NCBI RefSeq assembly: GCF_014322765.1
Contig: NZ_JAASTZ010000005.1
Coordinates: 1-64,000, forward strand
Reading direction: 5' to 3'
From: Listeria immobilis
Lineage (GTDB): Bacteria > Bacillota > Bacilli > Lactobacillales > Listeriaceae
DNA: 64,000 nucleotides
Below, piece by piece: positions 25,560-35,356 of the stretch (the stretch's first letter is position 1; each line of letters begins with the position of its first letter). Made by a program: the position numbers and the translations under genes. Under the pieces are notes generated by a model. That model made no database searches. It was not told the DNA's origin and was given only the letters and a program-made list of their open reading frames with translations.

Positions 25560-26632
25560 TCTACTTCTACCCCTTTCGCATGGACAGCTTGCATGCCAGG
25601 ATGAAGTTCCGCAAACTGTTCTTGGCGACGTAGTACAGCATCAGGAGGCGTTACTTCAGGTGCATCTGGGTGAAGTAACCATGTAGCCGCATAATGTGTA
25701 TCAGACACCTTAAATAGTGGTGGCTCTTCTTCAAGGTCAATTTGCATCGCATATTTATTACGTGCAGCAAATGCATCTCCTTTTGGAGGGTGTAGCAAAT
25801 CAGGAGGCGTACCTGGAATAACAAATAGTTCTTCATCATCTGTATCCAGTGTAGGCATAGAACTAATCAGTCCCCAAGTATAAGGATGTTGTGGATTATA
25901 GAAAATCTCATCAACCGTACCAATTTCCACAATTTTACCACCGTACATAACAGCAACCCGGTCTGCAACATTTGCTACAACACCAAGATCATGGGTAATG
26001 AAAATAATTGATGTATCGATTTTTTTCTGTAAATCTTTCATTAAATCTAAAATTTGAGCTTGAATTGTTACATCTAGTGCCGTTGTTGGTTCATCAGCAA
26101 TCAAAATTTGCGGATTACAAGCAAGCGAAATTGCAATAACAACACGTTGACGCATCCCACCAGAAAATTGGTGAGGATATTGTTTAATTCGTTCTTCTGC
26201 ATTTGGAATTCCAACTAATTGAAGCAGGCGTAATGCTGTTTTACGAGCTTCTGATTTGCTAATCTTTTGGTGCTTAATAAGTGGTTCAGAAATTTGTTTT
26301 CCTATTGTCATCGTAGGATTTAGTGATGTCATTGGATCTTGGAAAATCATTGCTATATCTTTTCCACGAATTTTTTGCATTTCTTTTTCGTGTGCTTTAG
26401 CAATATCCATTCCATTAAACAAGATTTGACCACTTTTAATTTCTGAATTACCTTCCGGAAGTAAACGCATAATTGATTTTGTTGTAACTGATTTACCAGA
26501 ACCAGATTCTCCAACAATCGCTAATGTTTCACCTTTATACAAATCAAAATTAACTCCACGAATTGCCTTTACTTCTCCAGCATATGTGTGGAATGAAATA
26601 TTTAAATCTTTCACTTCTAATAGCTTTTCCAT
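25556..26632 (-). CDS. oppD: Oligopeptide ABC transporter ATPase OppD
   Basis: 358 residues. Walker A is GESGSGKS, the signature FSGGMRQR and Walker B ILIADEP, followed by an extended C-terminal peptide-transporter domain with PGTPPDLLHPPKGDAF. GAGGTGAGG-like sequence upstream of the ATG serves as the ribosome binding site, 17 bp after oppC. It energises import together with OppF. Confidence 0.93.
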   Translation of the reverse strand: MEKLLEVKDLNISFHTYAGEVKAIRGVNFDLYKGETLAIVGESGSGKSVTTKSIMRLLPEGNSEIKSGQILFNGMDIAKAHEKEMQKIRGKDIAMIFQDPMTSLNPTMTIGKQISEPLIKHQKISKSEARKTALRLLQLVGIPNAEERIKQYPHQFSGGMRQRVVIAISLACNPQILIADEPTTALDVTIQAQILDLMKDLQKKIDTSIIFITHDLGVVANVADRVAVMYGGKIVEIGTVDEIFYNPQHPYTWGLISSMPTLDTDDEELFVIPGTPPDLLHPPKGDAFAARNKYAMQIDLEEEPPLFKVSDTHYAATWLLHPDAPEVTPPDAVLRRQEQFAELHPGMQAVHAKGVEVE

Positions 26633-26649
26633 AATTCCTCACCTCTCTT

Positions 26650-27684
26650 TTAATCGCGCATTTTAGGATCAAAGGCATCGCGTAAGCCGTCTGCAATCAG
26701 GTTAAATGCAATCATGATAATACATAACACGATACATGGATAAAGTATCATATACGGCAATACTTGTAATGTTTTATATCCATCATTGACCAAGACCCCT
26801 AGAGATGCGGCTGGCGCTGGAAGACCTAATCCAATAAAGCTTAAAAAGGCTTCAAAGAAAATCGCACTAGGAATACTAAACATAATATTAATGATAATAA
26901 TCCCAGAAATATTTGGTATTAAGTGTTTTATAAGAATTTTTGGTGTCGATTCACCTAATGTCATAGAAGCCATAACAAATTCCTGGTTTTTCAGCTTTAA
27001 GACTTGTCCTCTGACTACCCTGGCCATAGTTATCCAACTCGTTATCGCAATTGCGATGATGATTGAAAGCATTCCTGGATCCAATATCAACATCATTAAA
27101 ATAACAACAACTAAGTTTGGAATTGCACCAATAACTTCTAGCACACGTTGCATAAAGTTATCAACACGACCTCCAATGTACCCAGAAATTAAACCATAAG
27201 CAACCCCAATTACAAGGTCGCAGAGTGCTGCAACAACTGCAATAATAAGAGATACTCGTGTACCAGCCCAAATACGAGCAAATTGGTCACGACCTAGCGT
27301 ATCACTACCTAACCAGTAGTAAGTGCCTTCTTTAATATTATTTTGTTTATAAATATCGACATCTTCCCCACCAATTGATTGATGACCATTCCAAAATGGC
27401 ATATTATCAAACCCTTGAACTTTTGGAGGAAGACTCGCATTTTCAGTAATTTGTCTATTTACATTATGATCTGGACCTAAGTTTTGTGATAAATAAGGAC
27501 CAATAATCGCCATAATAACTACAAGCGCTAAAACAATAAGTGAAACTAAGGCCGCTCTATTTTTACGAATTCGAAGCCAAGAATCTTGCATAAAAGTTAA
27601 ACTTGGTCGATTAATTTTCTCTGCTTCTGCTTCAAGAATGTGCGCTGGTTGAAATCTTTCTTTTGCAATTTTGTGTTCTGCCAT
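26650..27684 (-). CDS. oppC: Oligopeptide ABC transporter permease OppC
   Basis: 344 residues. An N-terminal cytoplasmic part and one helix precede a large extracellular loop (about 75-125), then five helices with the EAA coupling loop (ASMTLGESTPKILIKHLIPN, about 235-255). The start codon shares one base with the oppB stop, so translation is coupled. It is one half of the membrane channel. Confidence 0.93.
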   Translation of the reverse strand: MAEHKIAKERFQPAHILEAEAEKINRPSLTFMQDSWLRIRKNRAALVSLIVLALVVIMAIIGPYLSQNLGPDHNVNRQITENASLPPKVQGFDNMPFWNGHQSIGGEDVDIYKQNNIKEGTYYWLGSDTLGRDQFARIWAGTRVSLIIAVVAALCDLVIGVAYGLISGYIGGRVDNFMQRVLEVIGAIPNLVVVILMMLILDPGMLSIIIAIAITSWITMARVVRGQVLKLKNQEFVMASMTLGESTPKILIKHLIPNISGIIIINIMFSIPSAIFFEAFLSFIGLGLPAPAASLGVLVNDGYKTLQVLPYMILYPCIVLCIIMIAFNLIADGLRDAFDPKMRD

Positions 27685-28613
27685 TATTTTCTACCTCCAG
27701 ACACACGGATTCGCGGATCAATCAATCCGTAAAGAATATCCACTACTAAGATAATAAATACTAACATAACAGCAAATAGTAATGTAGTCCCCATAATAAC
27801 TGGATAATCATTCGTTTGAATGGAAGATACAAATTGACTACCAATACCTGGAATACTGTAAATATTTTCAATAACTAGAGACCCAGTCATTAATGCAACT
27901 GACAATGGTCCTAAAACGGTAATTAAAGGAATAAGTGCATTACGAATCGCATGTTTTATTGCTACTTCAGTGCGGCTATTCCCTTTTGCCTTAGCTAATA
28001 AAACATAGTCAGATGCAAAAACATCAATTAGTTCTGTTCTCATAAATCGAGCAGCTGTTGCAAGTGGGAACATCGCTAACGCAAATGCCGGCAGAATCGT
28101 ATCTGCAAAAGTCCCCCATCCGGCTACTGGGAACCATTGTAATTTTGCTCCAAACCAGTATTGTAATACAGTCGCAAAAACAAACGATGGTACTGACTTT
28201 CCTAATATTGCTATAAATGTACTCGTATAATCCGGCCACCTATTCTGATACATGGCCGCGACCACCCCAAGCAATATCCCAAATATAACACCAAAAACCA
28301 TTGCCTCTAGTGCTAATTGGACAGAAGGGCCAATTAGTGCACCTAAAATTTCGGACACTGGTCTATTATCAAGTTGGAAAGAAACACCTAGGTCTCCTTT
28401 AACCAAATTTGTCATATAATTAAAATATTGGACTGGAATTGAATCATTTAGTCCGTATTTTTCATTCATCATATGAATTTGTTCGTCGGATAGCTTCTCC
28501 TGATTACGGTAAGGTGTACCAGGTAAAAATTTCATTAGAACAAACGTAACTGAAGCTATGATGAATAACGTTATAAGCATATATAATACTCTTTTTAACG
28601 TATATTTAACCAT
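27684..28613 (-). CDS. oppB: Oligopeptide ABC transporter permease OppB
   Basis: 309 residues with six membrane helices. The usual OppB N-terminus is present (KYTLKRVLYMLITLFIIASVTF), as is an EAA-type loop (AKGNSRTEVAIKHAIRNALIP, about 210-230). GGGAGGTG lies upstream of the ATG. A 283-bp gap with a hairpin separates it from oppA, as often seen where the binding protein is made in excess. Confidence 0.93.
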   Translation of the reverse strand: MVKYTLKRVLYMLITLFIIASVTFVLMKFLPGTPYRNQEKLSDEQIHMMNEKYGLNDSIPVQYFNYMTNLVKGDLGVSFQLDNRPVSEILGALIGPSVQLALEAMVFGVIFGILLGVVAAMYQNRWPDYTSTFIAILGKSVPSFVFATVLQYWFGAKLQWFPVAGWGTFADTILPAFALAMFPLATAARFMRTELIDVFASDYVLLAKAKGNSRTEVAIKHAIRNALIPLITVLGPLSVALMTGSLVIENIYSIPGIGSQFVSSIQTNDYPVIMGTTLLFAVMLVFIILVVDILYGLIDPRIRVSGGRK

Positions 28614-28825
28614 CTATCTCTGCACCTCCCAGTATAAATAAATATATAAAAAAGTTATTCCTAACCAAATTCGCAAGTTTAGTGAGCCTTTTTCTTTGTT
28701 TCTAAACTTTTATTGCAACATGGCAAATTAGTTAGGAAAAAAACTTCATTTTTCGAATGTTAGGTTCTAGAAAATCTAGAAAAGGATACTTTAATTTTTA
28801 ATTATAACACATGAAAATCATCAGC

Positions 28826-28860
28826 AAAAGGAGAGAGCATATCGAAATATACTCTCTCTT
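28826..28860 (-). terminator. Partial terminator between oppA and oppB
   Basis: GAGAGAG at 28831-28837 pairs with CTCTCTC at 28852-28858, and ATAT/ATAT continues the stem around a CGAA loop. Only CCTTTTGC follows on the minus strand, so some read-through into oppBCDF is expected. Confidence 0.65.
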
Positions 28861-28896
28861 TCCGCTAAGCATTTTCTTAAAGACTAATTAATTATT

Positions 28897-30576
28897 TTAT
28901 TTAGTCAAGTATGTTTCTTTATAAGTGTAATCAGGACCAAATGGATTTTTTTGCAAGTTTTTAATGTAGTCTTTTTGCAAGTATGCATTAGAACGTTGAT
29001 AAAGTGGTTGAACAGCTACATCTTCCGTAAGTAGGATTTGTTCTGCTTTAACCATTTCATCCCAACGTTTTTGATCGTCAGCTGCATATGTTACTGAAGC
29101 ATCATTTAAAATCTTGTCGTAGTCTTTGTTAGAGTAACTCATTCTGTTTTGTGCACCATCAGTTACGAATAAATCAAGGAAAGTGGATGGATCTTGATAG
29201 TCAGGACCCCAACCGCTCATTGAGAAATCATAATCTTGGTTTTGGTCATCTTGCAAACGTACTTTAAATGGTACGTTTTTCAGTTTAACTGTAAGACCAT
29301 CTAAATTCTTTTCTAATTGAGCTTGAATGAATTCAGAAGATTTTCTTGCATTCTCAGTATCATCACTAGTAAATTCAACTGTGATTTCTGAAACTCCAAG
29401 TTCTTTCAAACCAGCTTTCCATGCTTTTTGTGCTTCTTTTACATTATATTCCAAATGTGGACCAGATTCTTTTGTGTAATCTTCTTTGTTACCTGGATCA
29501 AAAGTAAATCCTTCTGGTACTAAGTTATTAGCAGGTTTAGAGCCGTTTTTTAGAACTGTGTCTGTATAAGATTGTTTGTCAATTGCAAGAGATATCGCTT
29601 TACGGATATTTTTGTTTGCAAATACTGTATCTTTACCAGCACGTTTTTGGTTGTATTTAATATAGAAAGTAGAAGAATCATTTACTGTTACATAATCTTT
29701 GTTGTTTTTGTTTTGCGCTGCGTATTCAGCACTTAGTAGAGTACGATCTACTTTGTCAGTATTGTATAGGTTAAGTCCAGTACCGGAATCTTGAACAACT
29801 TGTACGTTGATTTGTTTCAACTTAACTTTGTCTTTATCCCAGTAGCTATCATTTTTTACGTAAGTCCATTTTTTATTTGTTCCAGTCCAGTCTTTCAACT
29901 TGAAAGGTCCATTGAATAACATGTTATCACTATTTTGTGCATATTTTTCGCCTTTTTCTTCAACGAATTTTTCGTTAAGTGGGAAGAAAGTTGGGAATGC
30001 AAATAGTGAATTAATGTATGCAGTTGGTTTTGCTAGAGTAACTTCTAGAGTATAATCATCTACTGCTTTAATTCCTAATTCTTCAGGTTTTTTCGTGCCA
30101 GCTACAATTTCTTCACCGTTTTTGATTGCAGCAAATAGGTAAGAATATGTTGCAGCAGTATTAGGGTCAACTGCACGACGCCATGAGTAAACATAGTCAT
30201 TTGCAGTTACAGGATCTCCGTTTGACCATTTTGCATCTTCACGAAGTTTAATAGTATAAACTGTTTTGTCATCACTTATTTTCGGCTCTTCAGCAGCACC
30301 TGCAATGGCAGGAATACCATCTTTATTAAGCGCATATAGACCTTCATTTGTTTGGTTAACTACATTTAAACCAACTTGGTCATCCGCTTTTGTGCTGTCT
30401 GCAGAAGGAATTAATGCACTTTCTGTTAAGTTAAGTACTTGTTCTCCTGAAGCTTTACCTGAGTCTGAGCCTTTTTTATCGTCAGATTTGGAATCAGATC
30501 CGCCTCCGCATGCTACCAAGACTAAGCTTAGTAATAGTGTTAATCCAAGTGTAAGAAATAATTTAGATTTTTTCAC
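28897..30576 (-). CDS. oppA: Oligopeptide-binding lipoprotein OppA
   Basis: 559 residues from a GTG at 30576 with GGGAGG about ten bases upstream. The lipoprotein signal ends LVLVACGGG with the lipidated Cys at residue 23. The body is a class C (family 5) solute-binding protein with the usual WSNGDPVTANDYVYSWRR motif near 115-135. It captures peptides outside the membrane and feeds OppBC. In L. monocytogenes OppA is known to support peptide uptake, low-temperature growth and early survival in host cells. Two CodY-like sites lie upstream. Confidence 0.95.
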   Translation of the reverse strand: MKKSKLFLTLGLTLLLSLVLVACGGGSDSKSDDKKGSDSGKASGEQVLNLTESALIPSADSTKADDQVGLNVVNQTNEGLYALNKDGIPAIAGAAEEPKISDDKTVYTIKLREDAKWSNGDPVTANDYVYSWRRAVDPNTAATYSYLFAAIKNGEEIVAGTKKPEELGIKAVDDYTLEVTLAKPTAYINSLFAFPTFFPLNEKFVEEKGEKYAQNSDNMLFNGPFKLKDWTGTNKKWTYVKNDSYWDKDKVKLKQINVQVVQDSGTGLNLYNTDKVDRTLLSAEYAAQNKNNKDYVTVNDSSTFYIKYNQKRAGKDTVFANKNIRKAISLAIDKQSYTDTVLKNGSKPANNLVPEGFTFDPGNKEDYTKESGPHLEYNVKEAQKAWKAGLKELGVSEITVEFTSDDTENARKSSEFIQAQLEKNLDGLTVKLKNVPFKVRLQDDQNQDYDFSMSGWGPDYQDPSTFLDLFVTDGAQNRMSYSNKDYDKILNDASVTYAADDQKRWDEMVKAEQILLTEDVAVQPLYQRSNAYLQKDYIKNLQKNPFGPDYTYKETYLTK

Positions 30577-30596
30577 TAAGTAGACCTCCCTTTTTT

Positions 30597-30611
30597 ATTT
30601 TTCTGAAAAAT
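30597..30611. promoter_or_regulatory. CodY-box candidate in the oppA leader
   Basis: ATTTTTCTGAAAAAT is a perfect palindrome apart from its central base and matches 13 of 15 positions of the CodY consensus AATTTTCWGAAAATT. It lies just downstream of the predicted start of transcription, where bound CodY could act as a roadblock. Confidence 0.65.
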
Positions 30612-30624
30612 TGTTTCGATACCT

Positions 30625-30654
30625 ATTATACTCTAAGAATTCTGGCTTTGTAAA
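30625..30654 (-). promoter_or_regulatory. Sigma-A promoter of oppA
   Basis: TTTACA at 30649-30654 and TATAAT at 30625-30630 on the minus strand, with an 18-base spacer. Transcription would start near 30618, leaving a leader of about 42 bases. Confidence 0.8.
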
Positions 30655-31197
30655 TTATTTTTACAAGATAAATGAAAACAAGGATGAAAGATACAAGTTA
30701 TTAAAATATTATGGCAAAATTGAAATTGCGTGAAAAATCTGAACAGAGACTGTTACGCTATCCACTATTTTGCAATAACTTGAATTAATTATGTATACTT
30801 TACGAAACCTTTTTATTAAGTTTTCAGAAAAATAACCATTTACATAGATAAATTTCCAATTAACTTAGCCAATTCTAGAAATACAGGAAGAAGTTTCTTT
30901 TTCGTATAAGAAAAAATATCGAACCCCTTTAAATTTTAAAGGATTATTATATTTATATACTTTTTTTGGGCTGTTGTCTAGATAAAAATACCAAAAATTT
31001 AATTAAATTTTGTAATAAATTCCAAAAACGTTGATATAATGGGATTCTTCTGTTAATAATATGTAAAGACAGTTGCTAGCTTATTTTCCATACAACGATT
31101 GAATTTCTCACATTGCGTGATAGCTTTCTTCTATCATATAGTGTTTAACGGCAAATTGTGATAGAGTGAATTATGAAATTTAATTAGAGGTGAGAAA
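30655..31197. other. Long noncoding stretch between oppA and the DUF3899-like gene
   Basis: It contains a second CodY-like box (30819-30833), the palindrome CCTTTAAATTTTAAAGG at 30926-30942, an extended -10 (TGATATAAT near 31031-31039, plus strand) for the downstream gene, and TGATAG/CTATCA pairing near 31118-31136 in that gene's leader. No open frame with a ribosome binding site is seen. Confidence 0.55.
30819..30833. promoter_or_regulatory. Upstream CodY-box candidate
   Basis: AGTTTTCAGAAAAAT matches the 15-base CodY consensus at 13 positions. It is about 165 bp upstream of the oppA promoter, so it could act cooperatively with the box in the leader. Confidence 0.5.
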
Positions 31198-31539
31198 ATG
31201 TTTTTAAGAATTTCGATTTACACTCTTATTCAAGAGGGAATTATTTTTGGAATCCTACTTTTCGGCAAAAATGGGGTTAGTTTACGCGGTTATATAGATA
31301 TTTCTTTTCTTGTATCACTAATTACATTGCTTATTGGATTATTTGTTTATATAATGAGAAGTGGTTTTCTGGACCGGGTTCATAATGGATTTAGGAATAT
31401 ATCTCGAAAAATCAAACGTGAAGAAGAAAGTGAGTTTTCTGATATGATGCTGTCAGAACTTGTAGGTCTTCAATATGCAGGTATTTTAATCAGCGCGCTT
31501 CTAGTAATGCTATCCAGTATTTTATGTTTATTTTTTTAA
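31198..31539 (+). CDS. DUF3899-like membrane protein
   Basis: 113 residues with GAGGTG nine bases before the ATG. Three hydrophobic helices (about 5-22, 34-52 and 92-112) surround a basic cytoplasmic loop (F-R-N-I-S-R-K-I-K-R-E-E-E). This arrangement fits the DUF3899 family of small Bacillales membrane proteins; the family assignment is moderate and no function is known. A leader of about 150 bases precedes it if the extended -10 near 31031 is used. It ends just before the trpS T-box promoter. Confidence 0.65.
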   Translation: MFLRISIYTLIQEGIIFGILLFGKNGVSLRGYIDISFLVSLITLLIGLFVYIMRSGFLDRVHNGFRNISRKIKREEESEFSDMMLSELVGLQYAGILISALLVMLSSILCLFF

Positions 31540-31569
31540 TTGACAAGCTGTTTTGTAAACTGATAAAAT
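31540..31569 (+). promoter_or_regulatory. Sigma-A promoter of the trpS T-box transcript
   Basis: TTGACA at 31540-31545 and TAAAAT at 31564-31569, spacer 18 bases. The -35 box touches the stop codon of the preceding gene. Confidence 0.8.
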
Positions 31570-31576
31570 ATTAAGT

Positions 31577-31840
31577 AATATAACTGATGCGTTAATAAGA
31601 AGAGTAGTACATTTTGTTGCTTTTAAAATAGAGAGTCTGTGGTTGGTGAAAACAGATAAAGCGCAAAATCGAATGGGCTTCTGAGGACTGTTTGCGAAAT
31701 TTAGTAGCAAATAGCGGCTAAAGACCGTTATCTTCTTTAATAGAGTTTTTCTATTGCTAAGAGCCTTTTTGGTACTTAGGGTGGCACCGCGGATAACCGT
31801 TCGTCCCTAACATTCATTTGTTGGGATGGACGGTTTTTTT
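31577..31840 (+). promoter_or_regulatory. Tryptophan T-box riboswitch controlling trpS
   Basis: The T-box core AGGGTGGCACCGCGG is at 31778-31792. Stem I carries GAGAG, GGTTGGTG and an internal loop with GAATGGGCTTCTGAGGAC, in which TGG is the Trp specifier codon. The terminator stem (AACCGTTCGTCCCTAAC against GTTGGGATGGACGGTT) spans 31795-31840 and ends in seven T. Uncharged tRNA-Trp would pair with the T-box and permit transcription into trpS. Confidence 0.95.
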
Positions 31841-31861
31841 ATTTTCGCAATCAGTGAATAA

Positions 31862-32872
<1,011 letters not shown>

Positions 32873-32880
32873 ATAATAGC

Positions 32881-32918
32881 AAAAACCCGTATGAATAAAC
32901 ACTTTCATACGGGTTTTT
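32881..32918. terminator. Bidirectional terminator between trpS and ohrA
   Basis: AAAAACCCGTATGAA and TTTCATACGGGTTTTT form a near-perfect stem with A- and T-runs on both sides. Confidence 0.9.
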
Positions 32919-32940
32919 GCTATATATATCTATTAGTAAA

Positions 32941-33357
32941 TTAGCCTACTTTAATTTCCACATCGATGTTACCTCGTGTTGCCTTCGAATATGGACAAAC
33001 TTCATGTGCTTTTTTTAGTAAAGCTTCTGTTTTTTCTTCATCCAAGCCTTCAATTGTACCTTCTAGTAAAACACCTAGTTTAAAACCATTATCTTCAGGA
33101 TCACTATACAAGCTCACAGTTGCTGTTACTGTACTTTTTGCGTCAATACCTGCTTTTCCAAGTACCAATTCTAAAGCACTATTAAAACAAGCGCCATATC
33201 CAGCTGCAAATAATTGCTCTGGATTCGTTCCTCCACCGCCATCGCCACCTAATTCTTTTGGCGCTGCAATATCAAAGTAAAATACATTATCAGGTGAGTG
33301 TACTTCACCGCTTCTTCCACCGGTGTTAATTACGGATGTTTCATACAGTTTTTTCAT
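32941..33357 (-). CDS. ohrA: Organic hydroperoxide resistance protein (Ohr/OsmC family)
   Basis: 138 residues. The two catalytic cysteines are Cys57 (GYGACFNSAL) and Cys121 (VCPYSKATRGN), with Arg15 supporting the peroxidatic Cys. Ohr reduces organic and fatty-acid hydroperoxides using lipoylated proteins as reductant. Its start overlaps the ohrR end by 17 bases, so regulator and enzyme form one operon. Confidence 0.94.
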   Translation of the reverse strand: MKKLYETSVINTGGRSGEVHSPDNVFYFDIAAPKELGGDGGGGTNPEQLFAAGYGACFNSALELVLGKAGIDAKSTVTATVSLYSDPEDNGFKLGVLLEGTIEGLDEEKTEALLKKAHEVCPYSKATRGNIDVEIKVG

Positions 33358-33793
33358 GTTCTATTCCTCCTAATTGATTAGTTAATGATTGTATTTTTGT
33401 AAGTAATTGAGTGTACTCTTTTTCGTTGTTATCTAGTAGTTGAAAGCATCTATCCACGCTTTCAAGCACAGCTGGTTGTATTTTTATCGCTTTTTCTGTT
33501 GGTTTGATGTACACTCGGCGCTCGTCTTTTGGATGACGATTCCGCGTGACATAACCTAAATGCTCCATCCGCTTTAACATTGGTGTGAGAGTTCCACTAT
33601 CTAAGCCTAATCTAACACCAAGTTCAGATACCATTAATTCTTTCCCTTCCCATAAAACTAGTAAACTAATGTACTGCGGATAGGTTAATTGAAACGGTTC
33701 TAAAGCTTCACGATATAGTCTTGTAAATTGTTTGGATGCATTATAAACAGAAAAACAAAGCTGCTCTTCTAATATGCGATTGGATGCAACCAT
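33341..33793 (-). CDS. ohrR: OhrR, MarR-family peroxide sensor
   Basis: 150 residues with a MarR winged-helix (about 45-105, including LGLDSGTLTPMLKRMEHLGYVTRNRHPKDERR). The sensing Cys13 is near the N-terminus (EEQLCFSVYNASKQF), with the tyrosines that hold it in related OhrR proteins at similar places. A single-Cys sensor is expected. Oxidation by organic peroxides should release it from DNA. GGAGGAG precedes the ATG, and a near-palindrome lies between the -10 box and the start codon. Confidence 0.93.
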   Translation of the reverse strand: MVASNRILEEQLCFSVYNASKQFTRLYREALEPFQLTYPQYISLLVLWEGKELMVSELGVRLGLDSGTLTPMLKRMEHLGYVTRNRHPKDERRVYIKPTEKAIKIQPAVLESVDRCFQLLDNNEKEYTQLLTKIQSLTNQLGGIEHEKTV

Positions 33794-33808
33794 GATGTTC
33801 TCCTCCTT

Positions 33809-33835
33809 TTAAGTTGTGCGCAATTTAATTTTATA
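33809..33835 (-). promoter_or_regulatory. Promoter -10 and probable OhrR operator
   Basis: TTAAGTTGTGCGCAATTTAA at 33809-33828 is palindromic at eight of ten pairs. It directly follows a TATAAAAT -10 element (33828-33835 on the minus strand). The position suits repression by OhrR; the match to the known OhrR consensus is partial. Confidence 0.6.
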
Positions 33836-33868
33836 CTACCTATTAATAAAAAGCTATTTTATTGCTCA

Positions 33869-33907
33869 AAAAAAGCCTTACTCCCAATTTGGAAGTAAAG
33901 CTTTTTT
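33869..33907 (-). terminator. Terminator of the fabF gene
   Basis: AAAAAAGCCTTACT and GGAAGTAAAGCTTTTTT form a stem with one or two mismatches, immediately after the fabF stop. Confidence 0.8.
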
Positions 33908-33911
33908 CCTT

Positions 33912-35153
33912 TTAATCTTCAACTCTTTTAAATACTAATGTTGCATTATGACCACCGAAACCAAAAGAATTGGACATGGCTACATTTACTTCTTTTTCAC
34001 GCGCTTCATTCGGAACATAGTCCAAATCACAAACTTCATCTTGATTTTTCAAATGAATTGTCGGCGCAATAATATTATCACGAATACTTAATACTGCAAA
34101 GATAGCTTCAATTCCACCAGATGCACCTAGCGTATGCCCAGTCATGGATTTAGTAGAACTAATAGCTAACTTTTTAGCTGATTCACCAAATACAGTTTTG
34201 ATTGCTTGTGTTTCATATTCGTCATTATAAGGGGTACTCGTTCCATGAGCATTGATATAGTCTACTTTGTCTGGAGTAAGCCCAGCATCGTCAATTGCCA
34301 TCTTCATAGCACGAGCTGCACCTTCACCACCTGGAGCCGGAGCAGTAATATGGTATGCATCACCAGTTGCGCCGTAGCCAACAACTTCTGCGTAGATTTT
34401 AGCACCACGAGCTTTAGCATGTTCATATTCTTCCAAAATAACAATTCCTGCACCTTCACCGATAATAAAGCCGTCTCGGTCTTTATCAAATGGACGGCAA
34501 GCAGTTTCTGGGTCTGGGTTTAAAGATAATGCTTTGTTAGCAGTAAATCCTGCTAAAGACATTTTTGTAATTGGTGCTTCTGCTCCACCAGTAATCATTG
34601 CGTCTGCATCTCCACGTTCAATTACTTTAAAAGCATCCCCAATTGAGTTTGTAGCAGTAGCACAAGCCGTTACAGTTGTTGAGTTAATGCCTTTTGCTCC
34701 AAAACGAATGGAAACTTGACCTGATCCCATATCCGGAATCATCATAGGAACGAAAAATGGACTAACACGACGATGACCGCGATTTAAGAAAACTTCAAAT
34801 TGTGTTTCGAAAGTTTCCATGCCACCAATACCTGAACCAATCCAAACACCAACACGAGTAGCATTGGAATCATCAATAACTAAGCCAGAATCTTGTACAG
34901 CCATTTCCGCACTTGCAATAGCATAATGGGTAAAACGGTCCATTTTACGCGCTTCTTTTTTCTCTAAGTATTTTTCAACATCAAAATCTTTCAATTCTGC
35001 TGCAATTTTAACCGGAAAATCATCCGGATTAAGTCTTGTCATTTCCGAAACACCATTCACACCTTTTTTGGCGTTTTCCCAGGAAGTTTCTGCATCATTT
35101 CCAATTGGTGTAACGGCTCCAATGCCAGTAACAACAACTCTTCTTCTATCCAT
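33912..35153 (-). CDS. fabF: 3-oxoacyl-ACP synthase II (FabF)
   Basis: 413 residues. The Cys-His-His triad is present: Cys164 in TVTACATAT, His in [11 protein letters not shown] (near 304) and His in [11 protein letters not shown] (near 341). FabF condenses malonyl-ACP with growing acyl-ACP chains in the cytoplasm. It follows fabH on the same strand, but a 200-bp gap with a hairpin lies between, so part of its expression may be independent. Length and motifs are standard. Confidence 0.95.
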   Translation of the reverse strand: MDRRRVVVTGIGAVTPIGNDAETSWENAKKGVNGVSEMTRLNPDDFPVKIAAELKDFDVEKYLEKKEARKMDRFTHYAIASAEMAVQDSGLVIDDSNATRVGVWIGSGIGGMETFETQFEVFLNRGHRRVSPFFVPMMIPDMGSGQVSIRFGAKGINSTTVTACATATNSIGDAFKVIERGDADAMITGGAEAPITKMSLAGFTANKALSLNPDPETACRPFDKDRDGFIIGEGAGIVILEEYEHAKARGAKIYAEVVGYGATGDAYHITAPAPGGEGAARAMKMAIDDAGLTPDKVDYINAHGTSTPYNDEYETQAIKTVFGESAKKLAISSTKSMTGHTLGASGGIEAIFAVLSIRDNIIAPTIHLKNQDEVCDLDYVPNEAREKEVNVAMSNSFGFGGHNATLVFKRVED

Positions 35154-35297
35154 TTACTCATCTCCTCATCTTTGCATTTCATAAAAAACAACTTCTGTCT
35201 AATAGACAGCAACTAGTATAGAATTAAGGCTTTACTTAAAATAAAAATAGTGCAAAACAAATAAACCAAAAGCCTGTTTTATTATAACATAAATAAA

Positions 35298-35346
35298 GAA
35301 GAGTTGCCCTAACTAAAATAATTGTCAGGACAACTTTACTTTTTTT
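35298..35346 (-). terminator. Hairpin after fabH, possible partial terminator
   Basis: AGTTGCCCTAAC and GTCAGGACAACT form an imperfect stem flanked by A/T runs, 10 bases after the fabH stop codon. Confidence 0.6.
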
Positions 35347-35356
35347 AGTTTGTGAG

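Noticed and set aside
28826-28860. Full terminator separating oppA from oppBCDF
   Set aside because: The T-run is interrupted and the downstream genes need this transcript, so it is listed only as a partial terminator.
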